A DNA stretch of 51,036 nt from Bacillota bacterium (lineage in GTDB: Bacteria > Bacillota > Clostridia > Peptostreptococcales > Anaerovoracaceae), in contig JAHZHL010000022.1 in assembly GCA_019420305.1 (NCBI GenBank), positions 56,048 to 107,083 on the forward strand, given 5' to 3'. This document shows positions 50,878 through 51,036 of the stretch, piece after piece. Below the pieces are notes generated by a model. That model worked only from the letters and a program-made list of their open reading frames with translations, was not told the DNA's origin and searched no databases. A program made the translations under genes and the position numbers. Position 1 is the stretch's first letter; each line of letters starts with the position of its first letter.

Positions 50878-50906
50878 ATTATACCACAGAAAACAGGGAA
50901 AGTTAA
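50878..50906 (-). promoter_or_regulatory. Promoter of the penicillin-binding protein gene
   Basis: On the minus strand TTAACT (50906-50901) and TGGTATAAT with TATAAT at 50883-50878 are spaced by 17 bp and also form an extended -10. The region from 50907 to the window end shows no gene. Confidence 0.6.
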
Positions 50907-51036
50907 AGAGTTTATCCGATTCTTTAAGATTTCCATAAGTTTTTTTGCTGAAATTGATTTTTGTCTTGCTTCATCAGGTTTCGGGAGTTTGACACATCAT
51001 TTTCAATTGCAAAAACCAGACATATTGAAATAACAC

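Overview
The window looks like the chromosome of an anaerobic, spore-forming Clostridia-type Firmicute. Evidence: a SpoVAC-SpoVAD-SpoVAE operon, a GH18 spore-cortex-type hydrolase, a group B-like [FeFe] hydrogenase, an Etf with an N-terminal ferredoxin domain, a tungsten-type aldehyde:ferredoxin oxidoreductase, class III fructose bisphosphatase, strong AGGAGG-type ribosome binding sites and sigma-A promoters. A family such as Anaerovoracaceae or Lachnospiraceae would fit, but the sequence alone does not settle it. No rRNA, tRNA, IS element or CRISPR array was seen.

Layout. 1-5.5 kb: tail of an M16-type peptidase, a D-2-hydroxyacid dehydrogenase, two tandem GHL10 glycosidase-like proteins, a small unknown protein and a GH18 enzyme. 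5.6-6.3 kb: a decayed lipoprotein esterase. 6.4-8.7 kb: a complete polar amino-acid ABC importer. 9-13.1 kb: a Bce-type two-component system and ABC module whose permease has lost its middle. 13.2-15.5 kb: metY-metA methionine synthesis. 15.8-22.5 kb: a tightly coupled operon of fbp, an ICMT-like membrane methyltransferase, a GH3-family adenylating enzyme and a 7TM-GAF-GGDEF-HD-GYP signalling protein. 22.6-23.3 kb: a Crp/Fnr regulator on the minus strand.

23.7-38.3 kb is redox and catabolic metabolism: acyl-CoA dehydrogenase-EtfB-EtfA(ferredoxin) behind a structured leader; a monomeric [FeFe] hydrogenase; a PAS-AAA-Fis sigma-54 activator; AOR with an overlapping ThiS/MoaD-like gene; a ureohydrolase, two cyclase-family hydrolases and an NCS1 permease; and an NhaC antiporter. 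Three GG-N10-GC sigma-54 promoters (before the activator, the AOR and the ureohydrolase) suggest one local regulon.

38.5-39.2 kb holds the most notable element: a ToxN/AbiQ-type endoribonuclease gene preceded by two tandem 37-nt repeats, each able to form an H-type pseudoknot, with a sigma-A promoter before the repeats and a terminator between repeats and toxin. This is the architecture of a type III toxin-antitoxin system. 39.2-42.9 kb (minus): GntP-type permease, crotonase and CoA-transferase. 43-51 kb: a secreted subtilase, Maf, the spoVA operon and a class A penicillin-binding protein with a TTG start and a TTERQ-repeat tail.

A possible metabolic theme is acyl-CoA chemistry: acids enter by permease and CoA-transferase, crotonase and acyl-CoA dehydrogenase act on the CoA esters, and the ferredoxin-linked Etf, AOR and hydrogenase handle low-potential electrons. 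That pathway assembly is inference.
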